DNA of 64,000 bases, taken from positions 1 through 64,000 of the forward strand of contig JAFZVW010000057.1 in assembly GCA_017617635.1 (NCBI GenBank), given 5' to 3'. This DNA comes from Bacteroidaceae bacterium (lineage in GTDB: Bacteria; Bacteroidota; Bacteroidia; Bacteroidales; Bacteroidaceae). The notes beneath the pieces are model-generated. The model ran no database searches. It worked only from the letters and a program-made list of their open reading frames with translations, and was not told the DNA's origin. The translations under genes were made by a program, and so were the position numbers. Below, piece by piece: positions 28,371 to 38,001 of the stretch (position 1 is the stretch's first letter; each line of letters begins with the position of its first letter).

Positions 28371-30419
28371 ATGAAAATAGGAAGAAAATATATTGGTATC
28401 CTCGTAACGGGACTTGCATTGGCCACCGTTCCGTCATGTACCGACACATGGAACGAACATTATGCTGCCGAGGATGTCAATACTGCGAAAGAAACTCTCT
28501 GGGAAACCATCGAATCACGTGAGGATATGAGCAAATTCGCTGAATTGATGAAACTTGCAAAATTCTATCGTGACGAAAATCATCCGGCGTATACAACCAA
28601 CGAGCAGGGAGAAAAGGTATATTACACCTATGCCGATCTCCTCGACGGCAACAATGCCGTGACGCTTTGGGCTGTTGCCGATGATGCCCTCAGTCCAGAA
28701 GAGTGGGAAAAGTGGAAAACAATGGCTGAAAATGACGGCTACAATTTCCAGCAGCAGTTTATAGGTAACCACATGGCTCTGTCGCGCAAGCCAATGACAT
28801 TTACCGGCATCTCGTCTGAAAAAGTCAGACTGGTAAACAACAAACTTGTGGAACTGGACTATGCCGAATCCACATTTGCCAGCGTAAAGGTCAGGGAAGC
28901 AAACATCGGTACGCGTAACGGACTTCTGCACGTCATCGAGAAACCGTCTGACTTTGACTACAACATCTATGAATACATAAAATTCGGCGGTAAGGATTAC
29001 CTGAGCAAAATAAGTGAGTATTTCGTCAAGCGTGATACGACATATTTCCTGGCAAGTTCCAGCATCGAGGGCCTTCCTGATGAGGACGGAAATCCTACGT
29101 ATGTGGACAGCGTCTATTTCATGGACAACATGAACTTCAGCAGAAGCTGGTACAATCCTACTGATGCTGACGCCACAGATGCATGGATGAACAATCTGAA
29201 AATGATGCATGCCCGTATCAACGTCGAGGACTCTACATATATTGTCGTAATCCCTACAGACCAGGCATGGGATGCAGCAGTAAGCAAACTTACTCCATAT
29301 TATAGCTATGTAAGTACATATCCGCGTATGGACAAGCTGAAGCAGGAAACCGCCAAGTCGGCAAAGAGCATCGATATCTTTGGTGCAAGAAAGACGAAAT
29401 ACACGACTTCCGACGGCTCACTTTACGAGACAACGGATTCCCTGCGCGATACAAACATTACCATGGATATAGTTTCACCTATGGCATTCAACCTGAATGA
29501 ACAGCCACAGCTTGAAAAGGGTGTGAAATGGACGATGGAGGAATTCCTGCTGAACGGCGGCTATCTGGAATGTGAATATCTGCTGAACACATTGGGTGAC
29601 ACGATTTTCAACATTGCCAAGGACCCGCAGAAACGCGGCTGCGACTTGTCTGTTCTGTTCGCAGGTGTACAGAAGAAGATGAGTAACGGCTATGTAATCG
29701 AGGCATCGGAATGGAACGTTCCGGAAGATATCTGGAACCGTGCAATCGATGTGGAATGTACGTACAACGACTACTACAAGTCCAATGCTACCTTGTACGC
29801 AGTAAAAACACTGAACAATACAATAGCAAAGAACTGGATTGACGGAAAATACGGTGGTCGTTTGAGCATGCAGAACTATATGCGCTGCTACGGAACAGGT
29901 ACCAACACACTACCTGATATTGCATTCCCGTTGGAAGGCAGCAAGCAGGGTTCGGCATACGCAACAAGCGGTCAGAAATATGACATCAAGGTGGTAATGG
30001 TTCCACGCTGGTATGAAGACAGTCAGGAAACACCGATATTCTTCAAAGTCAATACAGAGGAGAATCCCGAGACCGGCGAGCTTGACACTCTCAGCATCGA
30101 ATACCAGCATAACCTGATGACATTCACACTCTACTACTGGACGGAGGCGATGATTGCAAAGGATGACTACAGGTATGATAAACAGCAGAAGCTGGAAAAG
30201 AAGGACGTATATTGGAATGGTGAGAAAGTTGACACTATTACCGTGTTTGAAAACGTGGAATTCCCTGTTTCATACAAGAACATACGCAACGCATATCCAA
30301 TACTGCGCATTAAGTCACAGGGATACGCAAAAGGCAAATGTGTATGTACCAAGAACAATGATCCACATCATTCGTCGTACTTTAACATCGACAGAATCAT
30401 TCTCGAGCCTGTAAAGTAA
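28371..30419 (+). CDS. Lipoprotein with FAS1-like domains (third)
   Basis: A 682-residue lipoprotein, lipidated Cys23 in ATVPSC. FAS1-like strands are seen at about 95-110 (NNAVTLWAVADDAL) and near 285 (TYIVVIPTDQAWDAAV), and GTRNGLLHVIEKP at about 180 matches the end of a FAS1 repeat. The C-terminal portion repeats the beta-rich style of the previous gene and ends SSYFNIDRIILEPVK. No catalytic motif is visible. The gap to the next SusC gene is 30 bases, consistent with one operon. Confidence 0.75.
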   Translation: MKIGRKYIGILVTGLALATVPSCTDTWNEHYAAEDVNTAKETLWETIESREDMSKFAELMKLAKFYRDENHPAYTTNEQGEKVYYTYADLLDGNNAVTLWAVADDALSPEEWEKWKTMAENDGYNFQQQFIGNHMALSRKPMTFTGISSEKVRLVNNKLVELDYAESTFASVKVREANIGTRNGLLHVIEKPSDFDYNIYEYIKFGGKDYLSKISEYFVKRDTTYFLASSSIEGLPDEDGNPTYVDSVYFMDNMNFSRSWYNPTDADATDAWMNNLKMMHARINVEDSTYIVVIPTDQAWDAAVSKLTPYYSYVSTYPRMDKLKQETAKSAKSIDIFGARKTKYTTSDGSLYETTDSLRDTNITMDIVSPMAFNLNEQPQLEKGVKWTMEEFLLNGGYLECEYLLNTLGDTIFNIAKDPQKRGCDLSVLFAGVQKKMSNGYVIEASEWNVPEDIWNRAIDVECTYNDYYKSNATLYAVKTLNNTIAKNWIDGKYGGRLSMQNYMRCYGTGTNTLPDIAFPLEGSKQGSAYATSGQKYDIKVVMVPRWYEDSQETPIFFKVNTEENPETGELDTLSIEYQHNLMTFTLYYWTEAMIAKDDYRYDKQQKLEKKDVYWNGEKVDTITVFENVEFPVSYKNIRNAYPILRIKSQGYAKGKCVCTKNNDPHHSSYFNIDRIILEPVK

Positions 30420-30449
30420 GTTAATGTCAAACAGTAATAGCAATTTACA

Positions 30450-33400
30450 ATGAACAATACAATTAGCAAAAACCTGATGAGCAGTATCCGTCGCACCGGC
30501 ATCTGTTTCCTGGCATTGGCTGCGTTTGGCATTTCATCTGCTTACGCACAGCAGGCACAGCAGGACGAAGAGACCGTAAAGGTCCGCAAGATCAAGAAAA
30601 CTGCTCCTAATTATGAGACACGTGTAGTAAAAGGACGCATAACCGATGCTGCCACAGGCTCTCCCATGGGAGGTGTGCGCGTACAGGCGCTGGGTATGAA
30701 CCGCTATTCTACACTGACGGATGAAGACGGTACATACGAGGTAAAGATTCCCGTATTCCTCAACTCGATGTACGTCTATGCACCGGAATATAATCCTCTG
30801 CAAGTTGCAATCGTAGAAAACGTTGACAATGACATCAAGATGATTTCATCCACATTCAACGGCTTCTACGGCGAAGATACCGAGATTACCGCCAAAGGCG
30901 CTACTACATTGTCCGAGACCAGTTCCATCACTATTGAGACAGATATGATGAAGAAACTGGCAGGTGACATCAACATCGTACAGAAAAACGGACTGCCAGG
31001 TCAGGGTGCATATATGACCATCCGTGGTATCAACAGCATCAATTCCAGTGCTCAGCCCCTGGTTATACTGGACGGCAACATGATTGACATGCAGTATGAC
31101 CGCACGGCATTGCACGAGGGATACTATAACAACGTGCTGGCAGGTCTTGATCCGGAAACCATTGACAAAATCGAAGTTCTGAAGAACGGTACTGCACTGT
31201 ATGGCGCAAAAGGCGCAAATGGTGTAATCGTAATCACCACCAAGCGCGGCAAGAGCCAGGCTACACGAATCAACGCACGCATTTACGGAGGCGTAGAGCT
31301 GATTCCCAACAAGATTGACGTGATGAACGGTCCGCAGTACACCAATTACCTGAGTGACCTGATTCCGACAATCAAGGACATGAACAACTACAAGTTGAAT
31401 TCATTCGTATTCCTGGATCAGAGCCCTACCAATTTCTACCGTAATGTGTACAACAACAACACGGACTGGCAGAAGGATATGTACCGTGCTGCCGCAGCGC
31501 AGAACTACAAGGTAAGCGTAGAGGGTGGCGATGACGTGGGCATGTATGCCCTGTCGCTTGGCTATACAGATGCCAAGAGCGCAATGAAGGGCAACGACAT
31601 GAGCCGCCTGAACCTGCGCTTCAATACTGACATCAAGATTGGCAGCAAGATTATAACCGCCCTTGATATCAACTATAACCAGACATCGTACAATATCCTG
31701 GACAACGGCTGGAGCGAAAGTTATAAAAACCAGAACATAGGTTCGGTAAATGTTCTGGGACTGGTTACTGCACCGTTTATCAGCCCATATGCATATTATG
31801 TGGATCAGACGGACCCGGACAACGCACAGTTGCGCCTTTCACAGGAATGGGCAGGTAAGTATGCATCAGAAGTTACTGATGACGAAATCAACAGGAAAAA
31901 CTACTATATCAAGGATCCTTTTGCATTTACGAAGGAACTGAAGGAAGTCAACGAGATAACACGTAATCCATACTGGATATTGGCGAACGGTAACGGAAAG
32001 AACAAGAACTATGCCGAGATGACAAATATCGGCATCAATGTACAGCCCAAGTATCAGATTAATAAGGAATGGGCTGTTTCCGACCGTTTCAACTTTAACC
32101 TGAGCCGCAACAACGAGATGTATTTCCTGCCGTCTAACGGTGCAACGCCATATGCACTGACTGACCTGGGAACAATCCACTCTGTATTGAAGAGCCAGTT
32201 CACAAAGCAGACCACAATCAACAATGATCTGCGTGTTGAATACAAGAACCAGTGGGGAGCACATACATTTGCAGGCTACGTAGGATGGCGTTTTAACAAG
32301 TACGACTACTCGTACTCATATCTGAACGGCTACAACAACGAGAACGACAAGCTGCCGAACATATCCAAGAACATGCAGTATGTAAACTCGAGCGGTGTAA
32401 ACGACTCGTGGAAGGATATGGCATACTATCTGGATGCAAGCTATAACTATGCTAACCGCTACTTTGTGAACTTTACCGCCAGCACACAGGCAAGCAGCCG
32501 CTTCGGTAAGAATACAAAGGAAGGCATGCACATCGGAGGTCTAAGCTGGGGCTGGTTCCCATCCCTGCAACTTGGATGGGTTCTGACAAACGAAAAGTGG
32601 TTCAAGCCAAAGGCCTATGGAGTAAACTACCTGAAGATGACATTCGGCATTGAGCTGAATGGTAATGACAATATCGACTACTATGCCGCACGTACGTACT
32701 GGAAGACCGAGCAGGTATTCGAGAATGTATTTGGCAAGTACCTGTCGAATATTGCCAGCAGTTCCCTGCAATGGGAGACTGTCCGCAAGATTAACTGGGC
32801 ACTGGAAGGCTCATTCCTGAACAACCGCCTGCAGGCACGTGTGGACCTGTTCTGGAACAAGACCAGCAACATGCTCACTATGCGCGACCTGTCAGACCAG
32901 TATTACATAGCAGGTATATCCAAGTTCTGGACAAACGAAGGCGCAATGACCAACAAGGGCTTCGAGTTCAAGGCCAATACAGCTCTCATCAACTCTAAGA
33001 ACTGGAAGTGGGAATTGGGCGCAAGTGTCGGTCACTTCAACAACGTAGTTACTGATCTTCCCGATTCAAAGGACAATACCATCGAACTGTGGACACGCGA
33101 CGAGAACGGCGTGAAGGATGTCAAGACCGGAGAGCTGAGAGGATTTACTACCAGCGCATACGGCGACAAGAATCTCCTGACAGCCGTCGGCTATAGTGCA
33201 GGAACATTCTACGGATGGGAAGTTAACCGCAACACAGCCAGCGGCACAGGTGTATTTGCCAGTGCCGACGAGGCATCCAGTGCCGGCAAGTACGGCTATC
33301 TGAGATATTACACAGGCATAGCAGGCCAGTACCGCGAATTCGGTCCCGGCGATATGGCATTTGTCGACCAGAACGGTGACGGCTGGATTGACGAGAGCGA

Positions 33401-33923
33401 CAAAGTTGCCCTTGGCAATGCAATACCTGACATCTATGGTAATATCTTCACAAACGTAACTTGGAAGAACCTGCGCATGGATATCATCTTCAAGTACAGC
33501 CTTGGCAATGATATCTACAACTATCAGCGTGCAATGCTTGAGTCCGGCAACACCACATACAACCAGACAACGGCAATGGTACGCCGCTGGACCTATGAAG
33601 GACAGATTACCGATGTTCCACGCGCATGCTATACCAACAGTGACAGCTATGTTGCCAACGAGCGCATGAGTTCACGCTGGATAGAGGACGGCAGTTATCT
33701 GAAGATGAAGAATATACGCCTCACATATACCTTCCCTTACCACAACAACTGGTTGCAGGGACTGAAGGTATGGGGCGAAGCTAACAATGTATTCTGCCTG
33801 ACCAAGTATCTGGGAACAGATCCGGAGACAAGTGCAAACAACAGCACACTTTATCAGGGAATCGACGTAGGTCGTATCCCAAGCGGTCGCAGTTTCAACC
33901 TGGGTGTAACAATTAATCTGTAA
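30450..33923 (+). CDS. SusC/RagA-type TonB-dependent outer-membrane transporter (second)
   Basis: A 1157-residue barrel. The signal peptide ends near SSAYAQQAQ. A charged stretch follows (VKVRKIKKTAPN), then a carboxypeptidase-D-like domain opening VVKGRITDAATGSPMGGVRV. The plug carries IEVLKNGTALYGAKGANGVIVITTKRG-type signature in the SusC position (about 245-270), and the last strand ends GRSFNLGVTINL. It differs clearly from the first SusC, so it is probably an old duplicate or a separate recruit with another ligand. Its SusD starts 8 bases later. Confidence 0.93.
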   Translation: MNNTISKNLMSSIRRTGICFLALAAFGISSAYAQQAQQDEETVKVRKIKKTAPNYETRVVKGRITDAATGSPMGGVRVQALGMNRYSTLTDEDGTYEVKIPVFLNSMYVYAPEYNPLQVAIVENVDNDIKMISSTFNGFYGEDTEITAKGATTLSETSSITIETDMMKKLAGDINIVQKNGLPGQGAYMTIRGINSINSSAQPLVILDGNMIDMQYDRTALHEGYYNNVLAGLDPETIDKIEVLKNGTALYGAKGANGVIVITTKRGKSQATRINARIYGGVELIPNKIDVMNGPQYTNYLSDLIPTIKDMNNYKLNSFVFLDQSPTNFYRNVYNNNTDWQKDMYRAAAAQNYKVSVEGGDDVGMYALSLGYTDAKSAMKGNDMSRLNLRFNTDIKIGSKIITALDINYNQTSYNILDNGWSESYKNQNIGSVNVLGLVTAPFISPYAYYVDQTDPDNAQLRLSQEWAGKYASEVTDDEINRKNYYIKDPFAFTKELKEVNEITRNPYWILANGNGKNKNYAEMTNIGINVQPKYQINKEWAVSDRFNFNLSRNNEMYFLPSNGATPYALTDLGTIHSVLKSQFTKQTTINNDLRVEYKNQWGAHTFAGYVGWRFNKYDYSYSYLNGYNNENDKLPNISKNMQYVNSSGVNDSWKDMAYYLDASYNYANRYFVNFTASTQASSRFGKNTKEGMHIGGLSWGWFPSLQLGWVLTNEKWFKPKAYGVNYLKMTFGIELNGNDNIDYYAARTYWKTEQVFENVFGKYLSNIASSSLQWETVRKINWALEGSFLNNRLQARVDLFWNKTSNMLTMRDLSDQYYIAGISKFWTNEGAMTNKGFEFKANTALINSKNWKWELGASVGHFNNVVTDLPDSKDNTIELWTRDENGVKDVKTGELRGFTTSAYGDKNLLTAVGYSAGTFYGWEVNRNTASGTGVFASADEASSAGKYGYLRYYTGIAGQYREFGPGDMAFVDQNGDGWIDESDKVALGNAIPDIYGNIFTNVTWKNLRMDIIFKYSLGNDIYNYQRAMLESGNTTYNQTTAMVRRWTYEGQITDVPRACYTNSDSYVANERMSSRWIEDGSYLKMKNIRLTYTFPYHNNWLQGLKVWGEANNVFCLTKYLGTDPETSANNSTLYQGIDVGRIPSGRSFNLGVTINL

Positions 33924-33931
33924 TCTATAGT

Positions 33932-36295
33932 ATGAAGACAAAATCAATTATAACCCTGCTCTGTCTCTGTATGGGGCTGAGCATAGCCACCACTTCCTGC
34001 GAGGACATAATGAGCGCAGACAGCGATCGCTATTCGTATAGCGTAGCAGGCGACACATTGTACTCATATTGGGGTATACTCAAGGGCTTACAGAATCTGG
34101 GAGAGCGCTATGTAATTCTGGGCGAATGCCGCGGAGACCTGGTTGACGGAATTCCTGATAACGGAGACAGTTTCATTTCCGACAGTATCAATGCCATCCT
34201 GACATTCGGCCTGAACGGAGATACCGAAGGCATCAGGGACGGTGCATGCCGCTATCTGAAAGTAAGCGACTACTACCAGGTAATAAATTCATGCAATGCA
34301 TACCTCGCCAGTGTCGATACCGACAAGAAGACATCAGGTGGTGTAAAATACATGACACGCGAGGCTGCACAGGTTCAGGCCATCCGTGCATGGGTATATA
34401 TGCAGCTTGTAGTCAACTACGGCGATGTTCCCTTCTATACAAAACCGATGCTGTCTACCGGCGATGTAGAGAACTTTGATACCAAGGATGCCGAGAACCG
34501 TGTAAATGCAGGCAACCTGTACCAGAAACTGGAAGAGGACCTGATCAATGCATACAACGTGGAAATCACGCCTGCACCTTATGGAGGTTTTCCACAGTAC
34601 AACAAGTACGGCTATACCACACTGGTATGCGAGAGCACAAAGGCAATGTTCCCCTGTGCGCTGGTACTTGCTGACATTTATCTGATGGGTAACCAGTACG
34701 AAAAGGCTGCACAGTATTACTACAACTACCTGTACGGCCAATACGGCGGTGTACTGCCGACAGGCTATTACTCAACGGCATATCGCGACCAGGGTGAGGA
34801 ACTGCACGGATCAGTAGTCGGCATGCCATGGAGCGAAACCGGCAGGACAAAGAAAAGCGAAGAGGCCGTTACTGCCATTCCATCCAGCACCAACGGAATG
34901 TGGGGTACTGTACAGCGTGGCGTGAATGATGTGTTTGGTTTCAAGGCAACCATCACACAGTCAACAGGCAAGAATGACTCCATTACGAGAGCATCAATCT
35001 GGCTGACACAGGACTGGGAACAGCAGTTGTCACCAAGTGCAGGCTATGAGGAACTGCGCAAGTCACAAAAGTATGAGGCATACATCTGTCCAAACCTGGA
35101 CGATATTGATGATATGACAAAGACAAGCCTGCAGGTATTGGAAGACGTCGGTGACGCACGCGGTGTTCCCGGTGAACGCGGCAATGGCTATATTTGCCGA
35201 TACAACTCGGGTGACTATATTGTCGGTACCACACAGTACAAGACATACGTGATGAAGCAGAACCCCTATGGGGCATTCTCGACTGTATATCCCATAGTAT
35301 ACCGCAAGAGCCAGATATGGCTGCGCTTTGCCGAAGCACTGAACCGCGCCGGATTCCCGGGATATGCATTCGCAATCCTGAAGAACGGCCTGACAAAGAA
35401 CAAAGAATGGCTGCCAAGCAAGGAGGATGATTTCCTGCCCAACAAGTACTACGTTTACTACACTTACAAGAATGATGAGGGTGAAACTGTGACAGTTCCG
35501 GAAAATTACGAGGAATTGCCAGAGTGTCAGGTTACAAATCCCGACATTGACGAAGATGCGTACGAAAACGACATTGAATTACTGAACACTTACCTTGAAG
35601 ACAACAGCCTGATTCCGGAAGGCAAGACAATAGAAGACCTGACCATGATAACAGGCGGAATCGTCGAGGATGCAGGATATGCAAACTATATGTCTGATGA
35701 AAGCGGTATCATTTGCAACTATATCAGTCTGAATGAATACCGTAGAAGTATAGGCCAGCAATGGTTGAACTTCCAGGACGAAAGCCACTTTGCCGGGGCA
35801 ACATCCCTGCCGATCAACTACTTTACCAACTGGCCTCTGACACCTCGCGATGCCCTTGCCACATCTTCCTATCCCAAGACCGGCTTGTCTGACGGCGAAT
35901 ATATGGCTCGTGGCATTCACCAGAAGGGTTGCGGCCTGCTGAAGTACAACGAACGTAATTCCGTTTACAACTTCGTAGATCAGATTAACCTCAAGCGTGA
36001 AGCAGCAGGCAAGTCGACACTGACAAAACAGGAAATGTACGACCCGGCTAATTTGGCTGAAGTGCAGGAGGCCATCGAGGAACTGATTGTTGACGAGGAA
36101 GCTCTGGAACTTGCCTTCGAGGGAAGCCGTTTCTTTGACATCCTGCGTGCTGCACTGCACCGCGGAAACGGCACTCCTGACATGACATTCATCAGGTCCA
36201 AGATTGCCAAGCGCGACGAAACGGCAAGTACATGGGCAAATAGTCTGACAGAGAAGAATATCTACCTGCCATTGCCGGACAACAGCAACCGATAA
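33932..36295 (+). CDS. SusD/RagB-type surface lipoprotein (second)
   Basis: Partner of the second SusC. 787 residues, longer than typical SusD proteins (about 500-600). Lipidated Cys23 (ATTSC) is followed by EDIMSADSD, an acidic surface-export-like stretch. QAIRAWVYMQLVVNYGDVPF is the conserved TPR part; LALEL-like EALELAFEGSRFFDILR near the end is the SusD C-terminal signature. An acidic insertion occupies about residues 490-590. It is the last gene of the 19 kb run and is followed by a terminator. Confidence 0.92.
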   Translation: MKTKSIITLLCLCMGLSIATTSCEDIMSADSDRYSYSVAGDTLYSYWGILKGLQNLGERYVILGECRGDLVDGIPDNGDSFISDSINAILTFGLNGDTEGIRDGACRYLKVSDYYQVINSCNAYLASVDTDKKTSGGVKYMTREAAQVQAIRAWVYMQLVVNYGDVPFYTKPMLSTGDVENFDTKDAENRVNAGNLYQKLEEDLINAYNVEITPAPYGGFPQYNKYGYTTLVCESTKAMFPCALVLADIYLMGNQYEKAAQYYYNYLYGQYGGVLPTGYYSTAYRDQGEELHGSVVGMPWSETGRTKKSEEAVTAIPSSTNGMWGTVQRGVNDVFGFKATITQSTGKNDSITRASIWLTQDWEQQLSPSAGYEELRKSQKYEAYICPNLDDIDDMTKTSLQVLEDVGDARGVPGERGNGYICRYNSGDYIVGTTQYKTYVMKQNPYGAFSTVYPIVYRKSQIWLRFAEALNRAGFPGYAFAILKNGLTKNKEWLPSKEDDFLPNKYYVYYTYKNDEGETVTVPENYEELPECQVTNPDIDEDAYENDIELLNTYLEDNSLIPEGKTIEDLTMITGGIVEDAGYANYMSDESGIICNYISLNEYRRSIGQQWLNFQDESHFAGATSLPINYFTNWPLTPRDALATSSYPKTGLSDGEYMARGIHQKGCGLLKYNERNSVYNFVDQINLKREAAGKSTLTKQEMYDPANLAEVQEAIEELIVDEEALELAFEGSRFFDILRAALHRGNGTPDMTFIRSKIAKRDETASTWANSLTEKNIYLPLPDNSNR

Positions 36296-36340
36296 GTCCC
36301 CTACCCTGCCCTTGCAGAGTAAAAAGGATAATCATAAAGT

Positions 36341-36372
36341 CCCTGCATCACAATGATGTGGGGATTTTTTTT
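36341..36372 (+). terminator. Terminator closing the FAS1/SusCD run
   Basis: Hairpin with arms CCCTGCATCA (36341-36350) and TGATGTGGGG (36354-36363), imperfect at two positions, followed by eight T residues. It lies 46 bases after the second SusD stop. Confidence 0.75.
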
Positions 36373-36380
36373 GGTATATA

Positions 36381-36412
36381 TTTGGTAAAAAAAAAAAAAA
36401 TCACGAACTTTG
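36381..36412 (+). promoter_or_regulatory. Promoter for GH29 fucosidase gene
   Basis: TTTG at 36381-36384, 20-base spacer, GAACTTTG at 36405-36412 (one mismatch to TAnnTTTG). It sits directly after the terminator and leaves a leader of about 50 bases. Confidence 0.6.
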
Positions 36413-36471
36413 GCGTGCATTAAATATAAAAACAGTCTTTTAAATAACAAATAAACAAAATAACCTAAACA

Positions 36472-37974
36472 ATGAAAATCAAGACTCTATTGGCAATATT
36501 GCTGTTGCCTGTAGCAACGTGGGGGCAGACATTCACGCTTGAAAACGAAGCACCGGCCAACCCCGACAACAAACCTCTGCCATGCCATCCCCTGCCATCG
36601 GACAGACAGGTCAAATGGAACGAGACGGAGTTCTATGCATTCTTCCATTACGGAATGAACACATTCACCAACCAGGAATGGGGATATGGTGACGAAAGTG
36701 AGAGCACGTATGCGCCACTTGGCAAACCAGACCCTGAGCAGTGGGTAACAAGCGTCAAGGCTGCCGGAATGAAAGGCGGCATTGCCGTAGTAAAGCATCA
36801 CGACGGCTTCTGCCTGTGGCCGACAGCAACCACGACACATAATCTGACCAACGGCGGAGGGCAATACCACAATGTCAATATTGCCGAGGAATTTGCCAAG
36901 GCCAGCAAGAAACACGAGATGAAGTATGGTTTCTATGTTTCACCATGGGACCGCAACAGCGCATACTACGGAACCGATGACTACGTTACTAAAGTATTCA
37001 TACCGCAGTGCGAGGAACTGGCAGCCTACGGCAGTGACCAGTTCGAGATGTGGTTCGACGGAGCAAATGGCGGCGACGGCTACTATGGCGGAGCAAGGAC
37101 AACCCGCAGCGTAGATGCCAGCATCTATTACGACATACCCAACTTGCGTGCAAAGGTTCATAAGATTGCACCTGACTGCGTAATGTGGGGCGTAGGTGAC
37201 GAGGCTCGCTGGATAGGTAACGAGCAGGGCTACAGTGCCAACACATGCTGGGCAATGGGCTATTCAGAAACCGGTGATATGAACGGATGGTACTGGCATC
37301 CGGGTGAAAGTGATGCCAAGGCAACCAACTCCGGCTGGTTCTGGCATAGCGGTGAGGGCATCAAGAGTGCCGCACGCCTGTTCCAGATGTACCTGGAAAC
37401 AGTCGGCCGCAATGCAACGCTTATACTCAACTGCCCTCCTGACAACTACGGTGTCCTGCCTACACAGACAGTAAACACATTAAAGGAACTGGGCACAATG
37501 CTTCATGAGCGCCTGGCCGTTCCTGTATATGAACTGGATGAGTCTACAGCTGCAACAGACTATGCAAAGTCTGCCCAGATCGAGGTCAGCGAAGAGCGTA
37601 CAGGCGGCAACTACGGTATTGCAAACCTTACTGACGGTGACCGCAAGACATATTGGGCAACTGACGACAACACCCGAGAGGCAAGCATTACCCTGACATG
37701 GGCATCGGCTCCTACCGTACGCTACCTGGTACTTCAGGAACCCATTGAACTGGGTCAGCGCATCAAGGATTTCAAGATCGAATACACCCAGAACGGAACC
37801 GACTGGCAAGAATTGGCAAAGGACATCACTACAACAGTAGGATACAAGCGAATTATTCCGTTGAACGGAAGTACGGAAAACAGCTACGGCAACGGCTACA
37901 AGGTCCGTGCAATGCGAATCACAATACTGGACAGCCGTGCCTGCCCGCTTATCTCAAATATAAACGTGTACTAA
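36472..37974 (+). CDS. Alpha-L-fucosidase (GH29) with C-terminal F5/8-type domain
   Basis: Secreted fucosidase of 500 residues that cleaves terminal fucose from glycans. Signal peptide to about residue 19 (LLPVATWGQ). The catalytic barrel shows AFFHYGMNTF, VVKHHDGFCLW (108-116) and FEMWFDGANG with the likely nucleophile Asp196. Residues about 365-500 form a discoidin/CBM32-like domain (NLTDGDRKTYWAT, then QRIKDFKIEYTQNG). The EMWFDGA form and the attached domain are closer to the alpha-1,3/1,4 branch (GH29-B), which is an inference. It forms a pair with the next gene (27-base gap). Confidence 0.92.
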   Translation: MKIKTLLAILLLPVATWGQTFTLENEAPANPDNKPLPCHPLPSDRQVKWNETEFYAFFHYGMNTFTNQEWGYGDESESTYAPLGKPDPEQWVTSVKAAGMKGGIAVVKHHDGFCLWPTATTTHNLTNGGGQYHNVNIAEEFAKASKKHEMKYGFYVSPWDRNSAYYGTDDYVTKVFIPQCEELAAYGSDQFEMWFDGANGGDGYYGGARTTRSVDASIYYDIPNLRAKVHKIAPDCVMWGVGDEARWIGNEQGYSANTCWAMGYSETGDMNGWYWHPGESDAKATNSGWFWHSGEGIKSAARLFQMYLETVGRNATLILNCPPDNYGVLPTQTVNTLKELGTMLHERLAVPVYELDESTAATDYAKSAQIEVSEERTGGNYGIANLTDGDRKTYWATDDNTREASITLTWASAPTVRYLVLQEPIELGQRIKDFKIEYTQNGTDWQELAKDITTTVGYKRIIPLNGSTENSYGNGYKVRAMRITILDSRACPLISNINVY

Positions 37975-38001
37975 TCATCAACATATAAGGAAAACAAGAC
38001 T

